Part shown: piece after piece, positions 17,582 through 26,201 of the stretch
How the letters are laid out: each line of letters opens with the position of its first letter
How positions within the stretch are numbered: position 1 is the stretch's first letter
From: Desulfovibrio sp.
Lineage (GTDB): Bacteria; Desulfobacterota; Desulfovibrionia; Desulfovibrionales; Desulfovibrionaceae
NCBI GenBank assembly: GCA_031271265.1
Contig: JAISWB010000027.1
Span: 1-47,790 of the forward strand
Length of the DNA: 47,790 nucleotides
Direction of reading: 5' to 3'
Notes under the pieces: generated by a model
What the model was told of the DNA's origin: nothing
What the model saw: only the letters and a program-made list of their open reading frames with translations
The model's database searches: none
Made by a program: the position numbers and the translations under genes

Positions 17582-18499
17582 CTAAACCCTCCTGCTGCCT
17601 TGTTCCGCGATAAGGCCCGTGGGGCGCAGGGCCATCATCACAATCACCACGCCGAAGGCGAACACATCCTTGTAAGCGCTTGCAAAAGGCATGACTACTA
17701 CGCCTGCGGTCTGCAGAAATGCGAAGATAAAGCCGCCGCATATCGCGCCGTAAACATTGCCGAGACCGCCTATCACCGCCGCGCTGAAACCTATGGCGCC
17801 GAGCAGCAGCCCCAGGTTGAAACTGACTTCATTGTAATACAGGCCGTTCATCACCCCGGCGAAGGCCGCCACCGCCGAGCCCAGGGCAAAGGTGGCGAAC
17901 ACGATCAGGCGGAAATTGACGCCCATGAGTTGCGCCGCTTCCGCGTCCTGGGCCGAGGCCCGGATAGCCATACCCAGCTTGGTGCGGGTGATGAGCAGGT
18001 GCACAAGCACGATGATCAGCACTCCGGCCAGAAAAAGAACCAGATTGTCGAAACGCAGGTTCAATGTTCCCGACTGTACAGACCAGTCCGGCAGCAGTCG
18101 CGGAAAAGGTTTGGGATTGGAACCGTCGGGGAAAAAAAGGCGGACCGCTTCGCGCAACGCCGTGCCGAACATCATGGTCGCGAGCAGGGTGTTGAGCGCG
18201 GGCGCCCCGCGTAGGGGCATGATGATCAACCGCGCCGTCAGCATGCCGAGTACGGCCACCACGGTGATCGCCGCAGTCAGGACCCAGAAGAAGACCCAGC
18301 CGGCGCCGAGACCGGGATGAAAAAACTCCAGCCACCAGTATATGCCCAGACCGGTAAACGATGCGAGCATGACTGTGTCCCCGTGCGAAAACACGATGAC
18401 GTCCAGCACCCCGAAAAAGAGCGTGAAGCCGACGGCCACCAGGGCGTACATCATGCCGAGCATCAACCCGTTGATGCAAAATTGCAGAAAAAGTTCCAT
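17582..18499 (-). CDS. livH: Branched-chain amino acid/amide ABC transporter permease, LivH-type
   Basis: A 305-residue inner-membrane permease. The N-terminal FLQFCINGLMLGMMYALVAV helix and the GVLDVIVFSHGDTVML motif are typical of LivH, as is the loop AIRASAQDAEAAQLMGVN in the second half (EAA-type contact with the ATPases). ATG 18499 was chosen over an upstream frame extension because it coincides with the start of conserved sequence. It lies about 105 bases downstream of livK and directly before livM. Confidence 0.93.
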   Translation of the reverse strand: MELFLQFCINGLMLGMMYALVAVGFTLFFGVLDVIVFSHGDTVMLASFTGLGIYWWLEFFHPGLGAGWVFFWVLTAAITVVAVLGMLTARLIIMPLRGAPALNTLLATMMFGTALREAVRLFFPDGSNPKPFPRLLPDWSVQSGTLNLRFDNLVLFLAGVLIIVLVHLLITRTKLGMAIRASAQDAEAAQLMGVNFRLIVFATFALGSAVAAFAGVMNGLYYNEVSFNLGLLLGAIGFSAAVIGGLGNVYGAICGGFIFAFLQTAGVVVMPFASAYKDVFAFGVVIVMMALRPTGLIAEQGSRRV

Positions 18500-18604
18500 G
18501 CGCTGTCTCTTCGCGTCCTTGAGGCAGGCCCCTGCGCGGAGCCTGCCTGTTTTCAACGTCAATCCGCACTCATCTTGAAAGAACATTTGCCGGGGGCTGT
18601 ACGC

Positions 18605-19789
18605 TCATTTCTTGAGATAGCGTTTGCCGGAGGCGTACTCACTGTCCTCCCAGATCGTCCATACGCCGTCCTGCACCACATACTTGGTAATTATCGGGAC
18701 GGTATTCTGGCCGTGGTCGTCGTAGACCACCTTGCCGACAAGAGTGTTGCCGTCCTTGATGCCGTTCAGGGCGGCGGTCACTTTTTTCCTGTCCGGACCT
18801 ACCTTTTCAATGCTGTCCAGAAGCTGGGTCATGGCCGCGTAGGCAAATGGACCGTATGCCTCCGGGCCTTGGGCGAAGTTGTGTTCGGCATAGCTTTTCA
18901 GAAACGCCTGTCCGCCGGGCAGTTTTTCCACCGGGGTGCCTTCGATGAAACTCAGGCAGCCTTCGGCCAGTTCCTTGCCCAGACCTTCTATAAAGGAGTC
19001 GGATTTGATGCCGGAAACGCCTTCAAACTGGGCGTTGATGCCGAGTTTGTCCATCTGGGAGCGTATCCGGACGCCGAGCGGGGTCAGGCCGCCGAAATAG
19101 ATGACTTCGGGGTTCAGCGCCTTGATCCGGGTCAGTTCTGCCGTGAAATCCTGCTGCTCCGAGGTCACGCCGAACACGCCGAGAATTTCGCCCCCCTTTT
19201 CGGTGAGATATTTGCTGAAGTAATCCTTGTGCGACTTGCCGTAGTCGGTGGTATCGTGCAGGATGGCGAATTTCTTGTAACCTTGGGAGCGCATGAACTT
19301 GGCGGCTTCTTCGTTCTGGTTGATCATCGTGCCGCAGATGCGCAGGATTTCCGGGTAATCGTTGCCGTAAGTAATATCAGGCTGAACTGCACCCCAGACA
19401 ATGACCGGCATGCCGAAGCGGTGATAGATGTCCACCGTGCCGAGGGCCACGGCGGAACAGTAATGGGTCACCGCGCCGATAACCTTGCGGTCGGCGGCCA
19501 TCTTTGTCGCTACCTGCACGCCTATGTTCGGTTTGCACTCGTCGTCCAGGGCAACGTATTCGTAAAGAAATTTCGCGTTCCGGTCTTCGTTGCGTTCCAT
19601 GACCGCCAGTTCCGCGGAATTTCGTCCGCCCAGACCGTTGGCGCTGACGCCGCCCGTCAGGGGTCCGATAAAGCCTACCTTGATACTTTGTTTTTTCGCG
19701 GCCGCGAGAGCGTCATTCGGAGCGGCGGCGGCCAGAACGATCAGCGCCGATGCGAACACAAAGCCTCGCAATACGGGGTGTACGGTCAT
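18605..19789 (-). CDS. livK: Periplasmic substrate-binding protein of a Liv/amide-type ABC transporter
   Basis: A 394-residue type I periplasmic binding protein. The first about 29 residues form a signal peptide (hydrophobic core, DALAAA cleavage region). The mature part begins with SIKVGFIGPLTGGVSANGLG and shows the two-lobe pattern (hinge near VIGAVTHYCSAVAL, and later VIYFGGLTPLGVRIR). The ATG overlaps the stop of the upstream amidase gene (ATGA), tying this transporter to amide hydrolysis. This resembles amide-binding systems such as FmdD or AmiC-type proteins more than generic leucine uptake; the ligand is inferred. Confidence 0.9.
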   Translation of the reverse strand: MTVHPVLRGFVFASALIVLAAAAPNDALAAAKKQSIKVGFIGPLTGGVSANGLGGRNSAELAVMERNEDRNAKFLYEYVALDDECKPNIGVQVATKMAADRKVIGAVTHYCSAVALGTVDIYHRFGMPVIVWGAVQPDITYGNDYPEILRICGTMINQNEEAAKFMRSQGYKKFAILHDTTDYGKSHKDYFSKYLTEKGGEILGVFGVTSEQQDFTAELTRIKALNPEVIYFGGLTPLGVRIRSQMDKLGINAQFEGVSGIKSDSFIEGLGKELAEGCLSFIEGTPVEKLPGGQAFLKSYAEHNFAQGPEAYGPFAYAAMTQLLDSIEKVGPDRKKVTAALNGIKDGNTLVGKVVYDDHGQNTVPIITKYVVQDGVWTIWEDSEYASGKRYLKK

Positions 19790-21156
19790 TGTTCTCTCCT
19801 TCTGTTTTCCATGGTTTCATAGAGTTTTTTACCTATGGCGAGCAGCGCCGCATCCGCGCCGAACGCGCCGACCAGTTGCCGGCCCAGGGGCAGGCCCGAA
19901 GCGCCGGTCCCCAGCGGCAGGCCGAGTACGGGCAGCCCGGCGTGGGTCCAAGGCAGATTCATTACGGGATCTCCCGTGGACGACAGCCCTTTGTCAGCTT
20001 CGCCGACCGACGACGGGCAGATCAGGGCATGCAGGCGGAACTTGCGCAGCACTTCGTGCAGGGCGGCACGCAAGGCAAGCCGGGAACGCGCTCCGGCGGT
20101 TGCCGCCGCAGCTCCGGAAATTCGCCCCTGCCGGATCTGCCGGGCCGTGCCCGGACGGTACAGGGGTTCATAACGGTCGAAATATGTTTTGTGCTCTTCG
20201 GCCAGTTCAGCCGCTATCGCCTCCCCGTGGCAGGCGTTGACGGCCGCGATGTTTTCCAGGCAGGGAGCGTCCGTTACGACAAAAGGCCCGCCTGCCCGTG
20301 CGAGTTCCTCCCGCATGCGGGCGACATTGTCCGCCTCTGCCTGATCCAGATAGGGGCCGACGGGCACACCGAGACGTATGCGCTGTGGAGCCTGTGCCGT
20401 TTGCAGACCCGGCAGTATCACGCGCATGACCTCTTCTATTTCATGCGGTGTTGCACAGAAGAATCCTGCATGGTCAAAGGTGCGGGAGAAGTGGACCAGA
20501 CCCTCCGTCGGCACACGGCCGCTGCCGGCCTTGAAGCCGGTAATCCCGCAATAGGAGGCCGGCCGTATGATTGAACCGATGGTCTGCGTTCCCGTGGCCA
20601 GCGGGAAAAAACCGGCCGCCACCCCTGCCGCCGACCCGCTGCTGGAACCGCCCGGCGTATGCGCGAGATTGTGAGGATTGCAGGTGGCGGCCGGCTCGGA
20701 AGACGCAAATTCCGTTGTCGCCGTGATACCCAACGGCAAAGCGCCCGCCGCGCGCAAGGCTGCGGCTGCGGCGGATTCCCGGCCGCGGAAAAGATCGGCA
20801 GGGAGCAGAGATCCACACCGTATATCCCATCCGTCCGTACGAAAAACGCCCTTGATGCCGAAGGGAACGCCGAACAGAGGCGGGCGATGCGCCGGGTCGG
20901 GCCGCCGGGCGAACAGGGCGTCGAGGTGAGCCTGCGTTTCCTTCCGGCTCGGCAGCCTGTCTTCAAAAATACGCAACTGAGGGTTCTTTATCTCAATTCG
21001 GTCGAAGATGTCGTCGTACAGGCAGGCGAGTTCGTCCCTGCCGGCTCGGCGAAACGCGAAAAGCGTCGGAAAGCCGGCCCTTGTCCGCAACGGATCGTTC
21101 GCCGGTTCCGCGGCATCGGGAAAGCTCGTTATGTTCTTTGCAACGGCAGTCATCAT
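19786..21156 (-). CDS. Amidase-signature family hydrolase
   Basis: A 456-residue enzyme of the amidase-signature family, which hydrolyses carboxylic amides to acid plus ammonia. The catalytic Lys is in GVPFGIKGVF, the Gly/Ser-rich signature TPGGSSSGSAAGVAAG follows, and the cis-Ser and nucleophile Ser are in GSIIRPASYCGITGFK. The C-terminal half is normal for the family (PWTHAGLPVLGLPLG). It shares an operon with ammonium transporter, PII and a Liv-type importer and overlaps livK, so import and hydrolysis of an amide as nitrogen source is likely. Allophanate hydrolase-like or mandelamide-type specificities cannot be separated by eye. Confidence 0.88.
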   Translation of the reverse strand: MMTAVAKNITSFPDAAEPANDPLRTRAGFPTLFAFRRAGRDELACLYDDIFDRIEIKNPQLRIFEDRLPSRKETQAHLDALFARRPDPAHRPPLFGVPFGIKGVFRTDGWDIRCGSLLPADLFRGRESAAAAALRAAGALPLGITATTEFASSEPAATCNPHNLAHTPGGSSSGSAAGVAAGFFPLATGTQTIGSIIRPASYCGITGFKAGSGRVPTEGLVHFSRTFDHAGFFCATPHEIEEVMRVILPGLQTAQAPQRIRLGVPVGPYLDQAEADNVARMREELARAGGPFVVTDAPCLENIAAVNACHGEAIAAELAEEHKTYFDRYEPLYRPGTARQIRQGRISGAAAATAGARSRLALRAALHEVLRKFRLHALICPSSVGEADKGLSSTGDPVMNLPWTHAGLPVLGLPLGTGASGLPLGRQLVGAFGADAALLAIGKKLYETMENRRREQ

Positions 21157-21203
21157 CGCCTCCGAAGTTCTTACGCATGAGTCGAAGTCGGCAAAGACCG
21201 GAA

Positions 21204-21530
21204 TTACATGGCTTCGCCGGTGCGGAGGCGTCCGGCCCGGACGACATCCAGAACGAAGAAGACGCCGTCGCCTTCCTTGCCTGTCCTGGCGCCGGCTGTG
21301 ATTGCCTCGATAGCCGTATCCACCTTGTCGTCGGGCACACCTATCTCAAGGCGCGCTTTTTTGAGCAGCGTCACCTGCGTAGTTACCCCGCGGTACAGTT
21401 CCGTGTAGCCTTTCTGCCGGCCGGAGCCCAATATGTTGGTCACGGAAACAGAGTAGATTTCCTTGAGATACAGTTCGTGTTTGACCTTCTGCAGGGCTTC
21501 CGGCCTGATAAAAGCGATGACGAGTTTCAT
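21204..21530 (-). CDS. glnB: Nitrogen regulatory protein P-II (GlnB/GlnK family), atypical T-loop
   Basis: A 108-residue trimeric signalling protein that binds ATP/ADP and 2-oxoglutarate and docks on AmtB. The T-loop core GRQKGYTELYRG (residues 37-48), the C-terminal TGKEGDG (83-89) and the RLRTGE end are present. Residue 51, the uridylylated Tyr in enteric PII, is Thr here (YRGVTT), and residue 90 is Val instead of the usual Lys. Arg47, which plugs the AmtB channel, is kept. It lies 15 bases behind amtB, the classical pair, so it probably gates AmtB without uridylylation at position 51. Confidence 0.93.
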   Translation of the reverse strand: MKLVIAFIRPEALQKVKHELYLKEIYSVSVTNILGSGRQKGYTELYRGVTTQVTLLKKARLEIGVPDDKVDTAIEAITAGARTGKEGDGVFFVLDVVRAGRLRTGEAM

Positions 21531-21545
21531 CGGAAAGGCCCTCGT

Positions 21546-22916
21546 TTATTCGTTTGAAAAGATCTGGAAGCCGCTGTATGCGTCAGCACCGTGTTCCTCG
21601 ATGTCCAGACCCCTGATTTCCGCTTCGGGGCTGACCCGCAAAGGGATAACGAAGGACACCAGCTTGAAGACGACGAACCCGCAGCCGAAGGCCCAGGCAA
21701 AGACGGCCAGCACCCCGACTACCTGCGTCAGCAGCAGGGCCGAGTCGCCGCCGTACAGCAGGCCTATGCTCGACCCGTAGCCGGGCGCGGCGAAGAAAGC
21801 GACCATTATCGTGCCGAAGGCGCCGCAGACGCCGTGTACGGAAACAGCGCCCACAGGGTCGTCGACCTTGAGTACCTGATCAATGAAGAGTACGGAAAAG
21901 ACCACAAGCAGGCCGGAAAGGAAGCCGATGATCATGGCTCCGACCGGCGATACTTCAAAGCAGCCCGCGGTGATGCCCACCAGACCGGCCAACACGCCGT
22001 TGAAACTCATGGAAGGCTCGGGCTTGCCGGTTTTGAGCCAAATACCGGCCAAGGCGCCCAGGAAACCGAAGCAGGCGGCGAGGTTGGTGTTCACGGCGAT
22101 GTAGCCGACGGTACCGTCCGCCGTGGTTGTTGACCCGCAGTTGAAGCCGAACCACGCGAACCAGAGGATGAACACGCCCAGAGCGGCCATGGGGAGATTG
22201 TGTCCGGCTATGGCGCGCACGGTCCCGTCTTTGCCGTACTTGCCGAGGCGCGGTCCGAGAACCAGAGCGCCGGCGAAGGCCGTCCAGCCTCCGACGGAAT
22301 GCACCACCGTGGACCCTGCGAAATCAATAAAGCCGCGGTCACCGAGCCAGCCTCCCCCGTCTCCGTACAGTGAACTCCAGGCCCAATGGCCGCTTACGGG
22401 ATAAATCAAGGCCGACACCAGCACGCTGACCAGCATATAGCCTGCGAAACGCATTCTCTCGGCAACGGCTCCGGACACTATGGTCGCTGCCGTGGCCGCA
22501 AACACCGACTGGAAAAACCAGAAAGTCAACGTCCACTGTCCTTCCTCGGTCGTTGCGTCAATGCCGGGCAGGGCGAAGAGCGAGGTGCCGAACAGCCCGG
22601 ACATGGACGCGCCGAACATCAGCCCGAAGCCGAGCAGGTAATAGATGCCGGCACCCATAGCGAAATCGACGAAGTTCTTCATGATGATGTCGGCAGCGTT
22701 TTTGGCGCGCGTAAGTCCGCATTCGACCATGGCGAACCCCGGCTGCATGAACATGACCAGCATGGCCCCGACCAGGGTCCAAAGAGTGTTGCCTGCACTT
22801 TGCGACAGCGCGGCCGGGGCTTCCGATGCCGCGACCGGGGGCGGCGCGGCAACGAGCAGCAACAGCGCCGCGGCAGCCGCCGACACCAATCCGGCCTTAA
22901 CGGTGACGAGGGGCAT
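21546..22916 (-). CDS. amtB: Ammonium transporter AmtB
   Basis: A 456-residue inner-membrane ammonium channel. A signal-peptide-like N-terminus (residues 1-31, ending VAASEA) precedes eleven membrane helices. The twin channel histidines sit in GSTVVHSVGG and SVHGVCGAFG, and the Phe gate region (FFQSVFAATAATIVSGAVAER) and GFNCGSTTTADG loop are typical. ATG 22916 has an excellent GGAAGGAG site, better than the upstream in-frame ATG at 22961. It heads the glnB-amidase-liv operon and is preceded at about 230 bases by a sigma54 promoter. Confidence 0.96.
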   Translation of the reverse strand: MPLVTVKAGLVSAAAAALLLLVAAPPPVAASEAPAALSQSAGNTLWTLVGAMLVMFMQPGFAMVECGLTRAKNAADIIMKNFVDFAMGAGIYYLLGFGLMFGASMSGLFGTSLFALPGIDATTEEGQWTLTFWFFQSVFAATAATIVSGAVAERMRFAGYMLVSVLVSALIYPVSGHWAWSSLYGDGGGWLGDRGFIDFAGSTVVHSVGGWTAFAGALVLGPRLGKYGKDGTVRAIAGHNLPMAALGVFILWFAWFGFNCGSTTTADGTVGYIAVNTNLAACFGFLGALAGIWLKTGKPEPSMSFNGVLAGLVGITAGCFEVSPVGAMIIGFLSGLLVVFSVLFIDQVLKVDDPVGAVSVHGVCGAFGTIMVAFFAAPGYGSSIGLLYGGDSALLLTQVVGVLAVFAWAFGCGFVVFKLVSFVIPLRVSPEAEIRGLDIEEHGADAYSGFQIFSNE

Positions 22917-23429
22917 CGTTGTACACTCCTTCCGGTTTCCACAGTTTCGCAGATTTTTCATCGCCCCGGAGCGGTCCGTGATAAGCGCGGCGCAGCAGCG
23001 CCGGGCCTGCCGAACAGTTCCGTGCGCCGCTCCGCGCAGCGCGATACGAAGCAGTCGCGTACCTCACCGCTGTAAATATGCAGCACAGGTTCCCGTTTCC
23101 GGTCGGTTACTTGACTTTCATGGGGATACGCAGCTTGCCTGGATAACAGCAAAATGCGTGCCATAGCATAATATAGAGATTTTTAAGGATATTTTCTATA
23201 ATCAGGTGGGCAGGCGGCAAAAAAAATACAAAATTGTATACAAGAAGAGTGTTGCCGAATATTGTCGACAATTAAGTAGAAATGCGGCATGAAATCAGTG
23301 GGGAGGACTGATCTTTCCTTTTGAAACAGGGGCACACGGCGTTGCCGGTATAGAGGGTAACGGCGGGTTGTGCCCGAGTTCAGCAATTCCGATCTTGCCC
23401 AAACGATTTGAAAGCCCGCCCTAACGTAC
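22917..23429 (-). promoter_or_regulatory. amtB leader and control region
   Basis: The 513 bases between hypD and amtB hold the sigma54 promoter, a GC-rich leader of about 220 bases with stem-forming GCGGCGC/GCGCCG sequences, and an A/T-rich upstream part. The latter has palindromes ATACAAAATTGTAT (about 23227-23240) and ATTGTCGACAAT (about 23261-23272), plausible activator or operator sites. No protein gene is recognised. Confidence 0.55.
23149..23163 (-). promoter_or_regulatory. Sigma54 (RpoN) promoter for amtB
   Basis: Read on the minus strand the sequence is TGGCAC-GCATT-TTGC, an exact match to the -24/-12 consensus TGGCAC-N5-TTGC. The start of transcription would be near 23137, pointing at amtB. 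This fits nitrogen-limitation control by an NtrC-type activator. Confidence 0.85.
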
Positions 23430-24509
23430 TCATGTGCCGTACCTGAAGGCGGCGGCGCAGGTTCCTTCAGCGGAAACCATGCAAGGGCCGGCGGGGGCGG
23501 TCGGGCTGCATTGTTTGCCGAAAAGACGGCAGTTACGCGGCGCGATGCGGCCCCGGAGTACGTCTCCGCACCGGCAGGCGGGGTTTTCATGAACATCGGG
23601 CAGGGTCGGCATAAAACGCGCGCGCGCGTCAAAGCGTTCATACTTGTTGCGCAGGACCAGGCCGCTGCGTGGGATGCTCCCCAGGCCGCGCCACAGGGCG
23701 TCGGCCGGCTCGAAAACGTCGTCGATGAGGGCGCGGGCGCGGGCGTTGCCGTCGGGATCCACGGCCCTGCCGTAGCAATTGTGTACCTCGGCGCGGCCTT
23801 CCCGGCGCATCCTGACCAGGCACAGCAGGGCCGACAGGATATCCGCCGGTTCAAATCCGCCGACTGCTCCCGGCTTGCCGTATGTTTCTGCGACAAAACT
23901 ATAGGGAGCGGTCCCGATGACGACTGAAACGTGCCCCGGCAGGAGAAAGGCGTCGATGCCGCCGCCTTCTTCCGCGAGCAGCGCTTCAAGGGCGGGGGGT
24001 ATGCGTTTGTGCATGGAAAACAGAGCAAAGTTGTCCACACCCTGCACCGCTGCGCGCAGAACCGTAGCGGCCGTCGCCGGGGCCGTGGTTTCAAAGCCGA
24101 TGCCGAGAAAAACCACCGTGTGGTCGGGGTGCGCCGCGGCCAGACGCAGGGCGTCCAGGGGTGAATAGACGACTTCGGCGCGCGCGCCTTCGGCATTGGC
24201 TTTGCCGAGCGTCATGCCGCCGGGGCCGGGTATGCGCATCATGTCGCCGAAACAGGCCGTGATGACGCCGTCCTTGCCCGCCAACTCCAGGCAGGCGGCT
24301 ATCTCCCGGTCATGGGTAACGCATACCGGGCAGCCGGGTCCGGAGATGTGGGTCAGCGTTTGCGGGAGCAGGGAATGCAGCCCCTCACGGTAGACGACCG
24401 CCGTATGGGTACCGCAGAGTTCCATGAAACGCATGGGGGCGTCCAGTTCGGCGTGGATGCGGCGCAACAGCGCCGAGCAGATTTCGGGGTCGGAAAAGGC
24501 TGATTCCAT
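23430..24509 (-). CDS. hypD: Hydrogenase maturation protein HypD
   Basis: A 359-residue iron-sulfur protein that works with HypC and HypE to build the Fe(CN)2CO unit of NiFe hydrogenase. The invariant motifs FMELCGTHT, ISGPGCPVCVT, FLGIGFETTAPATA and LPGHVSVVIG are present, as are the C-terminal Cys-rich CRCGDVLRG and CRLFGKQCSP-type segments that ligate the 4Fe-4S cluster. ATG 24509 matches the usual length (about 360-370); an upstream extension of 32 residues is open but not conserved. It is separated from hypE by the nitrogen operon. HypC is not seen next to it. Confidence 0.95.
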   Translation of the reverse strand: MESAFSDPEICSALLRRIHAELDAPMRFMELCGTHTAVVYREGLHSLLPQTLTHISGPGCPVCVTHDREIAACLELAGKDGVITACFGDMMRIPGPGGMTLGKANAEGARAEVVYSPLDALRLAAAHPDHTVVFLGIGFETTAPATAATVLRAAVQGVDNFALFSMHKRIPPALEALLAEEGGGIDAFLLPGHVSVVIGTAPYSFVAETYGKPGAVGGFEPADILSALLCLVRMRREGRAEVHNCYGRAVDPDGNARARALIDDVFEPADALWRGLGSIPRSGLVLRNKYERFDARARFMPTLPDVHENPACRCGDVLRGRIAPRNCRLFGKQCSPTAPAGPCMVSAEGTCAAAFRYGT

Positions 24510-24868
24510 TTTTTTGTCCGGGTCCGCCTCAAAAGTCGATTCCGTTGTCCGCACGGCGCGCGCCCCGAATATTGAAATGGTCGCCGTGCTTGTAGAGTGC
24601 CGCATCTTAACCCCTGGGAGGCGGGCCTGTCAAAACGCGGGCGCAACGGAAAATTTTTGAGAGTATTACTCAATGAATGTTTCAGTTTCAGAAAACTATT
24701 GCCCCTCAACAGTTCTGAAAGAGGTTCGGTAGTCGGCCCTGATTGACAGGCCGTTCTCTTTGCCTGTACCTTCCCTTGCTGTGCCCGGCTTCTGAAGAGT
24801 CGGCTCACTACAGGAACAACATTCAAACAAAACCGTTGTTTGCATGACCGTACCGGACAATTTGCCGT
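24510..24868. other. Divergent intergenic region between hypD and the methyltransferase
   Basis: The 359-base region marks the change to lower-GC DNA. It holds two inverted repeats: TTTCAGAA/TTCTGAAA (24686-24693 with 24713-24720) and CAAACAA-N5-TTGTTTG (24824-24830 with 24836-24842). The second lies 26 bases before the methyltransferase start and could be an operator. No gene is recognised. Confidence 0.5.
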
Positions 24869-25999
24869 ATGTATAGATTAATTGACCTCTTTTCCGGCTG
24901 CGGAGGAATGACCCTCGGCTTTTCAGATGCGCGTTTCTGCGGTGGGTTTGGTAGTGTCTTTGCTGTCGACCATGATAAGGCGGCTGCCGGCAGCTACAGC
25001 CTGAATTTCGGGAATCATGCTGTATGCGGAGATATTGAGGAATGGGTTTCCGACAAGCATAAAATCCCTCAAGCCGATATTGTTATCGGTGGTCCTCCTT
25101 GCCAAGGCTTCAGCCTTCTGAACAAGTCCAGAAAAAATGATGTCCGCCGTGCGCTCTGGCAGCCGTATATGGACATAGTGGAAGCATCTGGTGCTTCTGT
25201 ATTTGTAATTGAGAATGTTCAAGGACTTTTTAATTCTGCGGAACATAACGCAATAGTCCACAGAGCAGGAGAACTGGGCTTTTTGACGACTGCCGCTTTA
25301 TTGAATGCAGCAGATTACGGCACCCCGCAGACCAGAATACGAACATTCATTTTTGGCTGGAAGAAGCTTTATACTCCAACAGTTCCATATCCTCCGCAAC
25401 CGACACATACACAACATGTAGATGATTCCGGACTCACGCACTGGAAAACGGTTTGGGATGTTATCAGCGATTTGCCGGAACCTATAGGTACAGAAGTCCG
25501 GAATATGCCTCCGCCGCTCAATCTTCATTTCGGGAGAACACCGACAGAGAAAAGCGTCCTACGCTATAAGGCGGTTCCGCCCGGAGGCAATAGATTTGAT
25601 TTGCAGAAAAATGCTCTTGCGTTGACACCTGACTGTTGGATACGGAAAACCAACGGAAGTACAGACTTATTCGGCCGTTTGTGGTGGGACAGACCATCTG
25701 TGACCATCAGAACAGAATTCTTTAAGCCGGAAAAAGGACGCTATCTCCACCCTGACCGGCACCGGCCGATTACGCACCGTGAGGCGGCTCGTCTGATGGG
25801 CTTTCCGGACGATTTTCAATTTATCGGCTCAAAGACTGAAATAGCTCGCCAGATCGGCAATGCTGTGCCGCCTCCCCTGGCCGGAGCGGCAGCAAGGCAT
25901 GTCCGTTCATTGCTTGATGAGTGGAGCGCTTCATCGCTTTCTGTGCCGCCCGTCGCGGCAGATGTTGCAGAGAGTCGTAAGGTTATCGGCGATATTTAA
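24869..25999 (+). CDS. C5-cytosine DNA methyltransferase (type II)
   Basis: A 376-residue SAM-dependent enzyme that methylates cytosine C5 in a specific DNA site. Motif I is DLFSGCGGMTLGF at residues 6-18, motif IV GPPCQGFS holds the nucleophile Cys78, motif VI is ENV at 115-117, motif VIII is QTRIR, and motif X QIGNAVPPP closes the fold after a variable target-recognition region (about 190-290). All catalytic motifs are intact. The gene has visibly lower GC than its neighbours and a weak ribosome site. A wrecked HNH nuclease lies tail to tail with it, so it is probably the surviving half of a restriction-modification system. Confidence 0.93.
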   Translation: MYRLIDLFSGCGGMTLGFSDARFCGGFGSVFAVDHDKAAAGSYSLNFGNHAVCGDIEEWVSDKHKIPQADIVIGGPPCQGFSLLNKSRKNDVRRALWQPYMDIVEASGASVFVIENVQGLFNSAEHNAIVHRAGELGFLTTAALLNAADYGTPQTRIRTFIFGWKKLYTPTVPYPPQPTHTQHVDDSGLTHWKTVWDVISDLPEPIGTEVRNMPPPLNLHFGRTPTEKSVLRYKAVPPGGNRFDLQKNALALTPDCWIRKTNGSTDLFGRLWWDRPSVTIRTEFFKPEKGRYLHPDRHRPITHREAARLMGFPDDFQFIGSKTEIARQIGNAVPPPLAGAAARHVRSLLDEWSASSLSVPPVAADVAESRKVIGDI

Positions 26000-26160
26000 G
26001 CCGCCGTCGGCATGCTGCTTCATGTGCCGGGCCTCAAGGCGCGCGCGTCTGAACGATTCAATAGTGCTTGCGTCCACCCGCAATCCTGACAAGTACAGTT
26101 ATCTCATACTGGAACTGCTCTGTAGACGAACTCCTTCAAGGGAATGTGATATATTTTTAC
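25931..26160 (-). pseudogene. Degenerate HNH endonuclease, probable former restriction enzyme
   Basis: Reading the minus strand, a frame gives IPLKEFVYRAVPV, then a TGA where Arg (CGA) would fit, then DNCTCQDCGWTQALLNRSDARAL. One base is then missing at the GCGCGCGCC run (near 26040) and the next frame continues EARHMKQHADGGLNIADN and LTTLCNICRDGRHRKR before TGA at 25931. The two CxxC pairs and the H-x(n)-N-x(n)-H-like core are those of zinc-finger HNH nucleases. The gene thus has a stop and a frameshift and should be inactive. Its last 69 bases overlap the methyltransferase 3' end on the other strand. Confidence 0.65.
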
Positions 26161-26201
26161 CGAATCTTTTTTAACGCTGACTATGCAGACTTCTTGCACA
26201 A

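Noticed and set aside
16286..18214. 642-codon plus-strand frame opposite livM and livH
   Set aside because: Antisense shadow of two membrane genes; His/Gln/Glu-rich translation without domain.
18317..19822. 501-codon plus-strand frame opposite livK
   Set aside because: Antisense shadow of a well-supported binding-protein gene.
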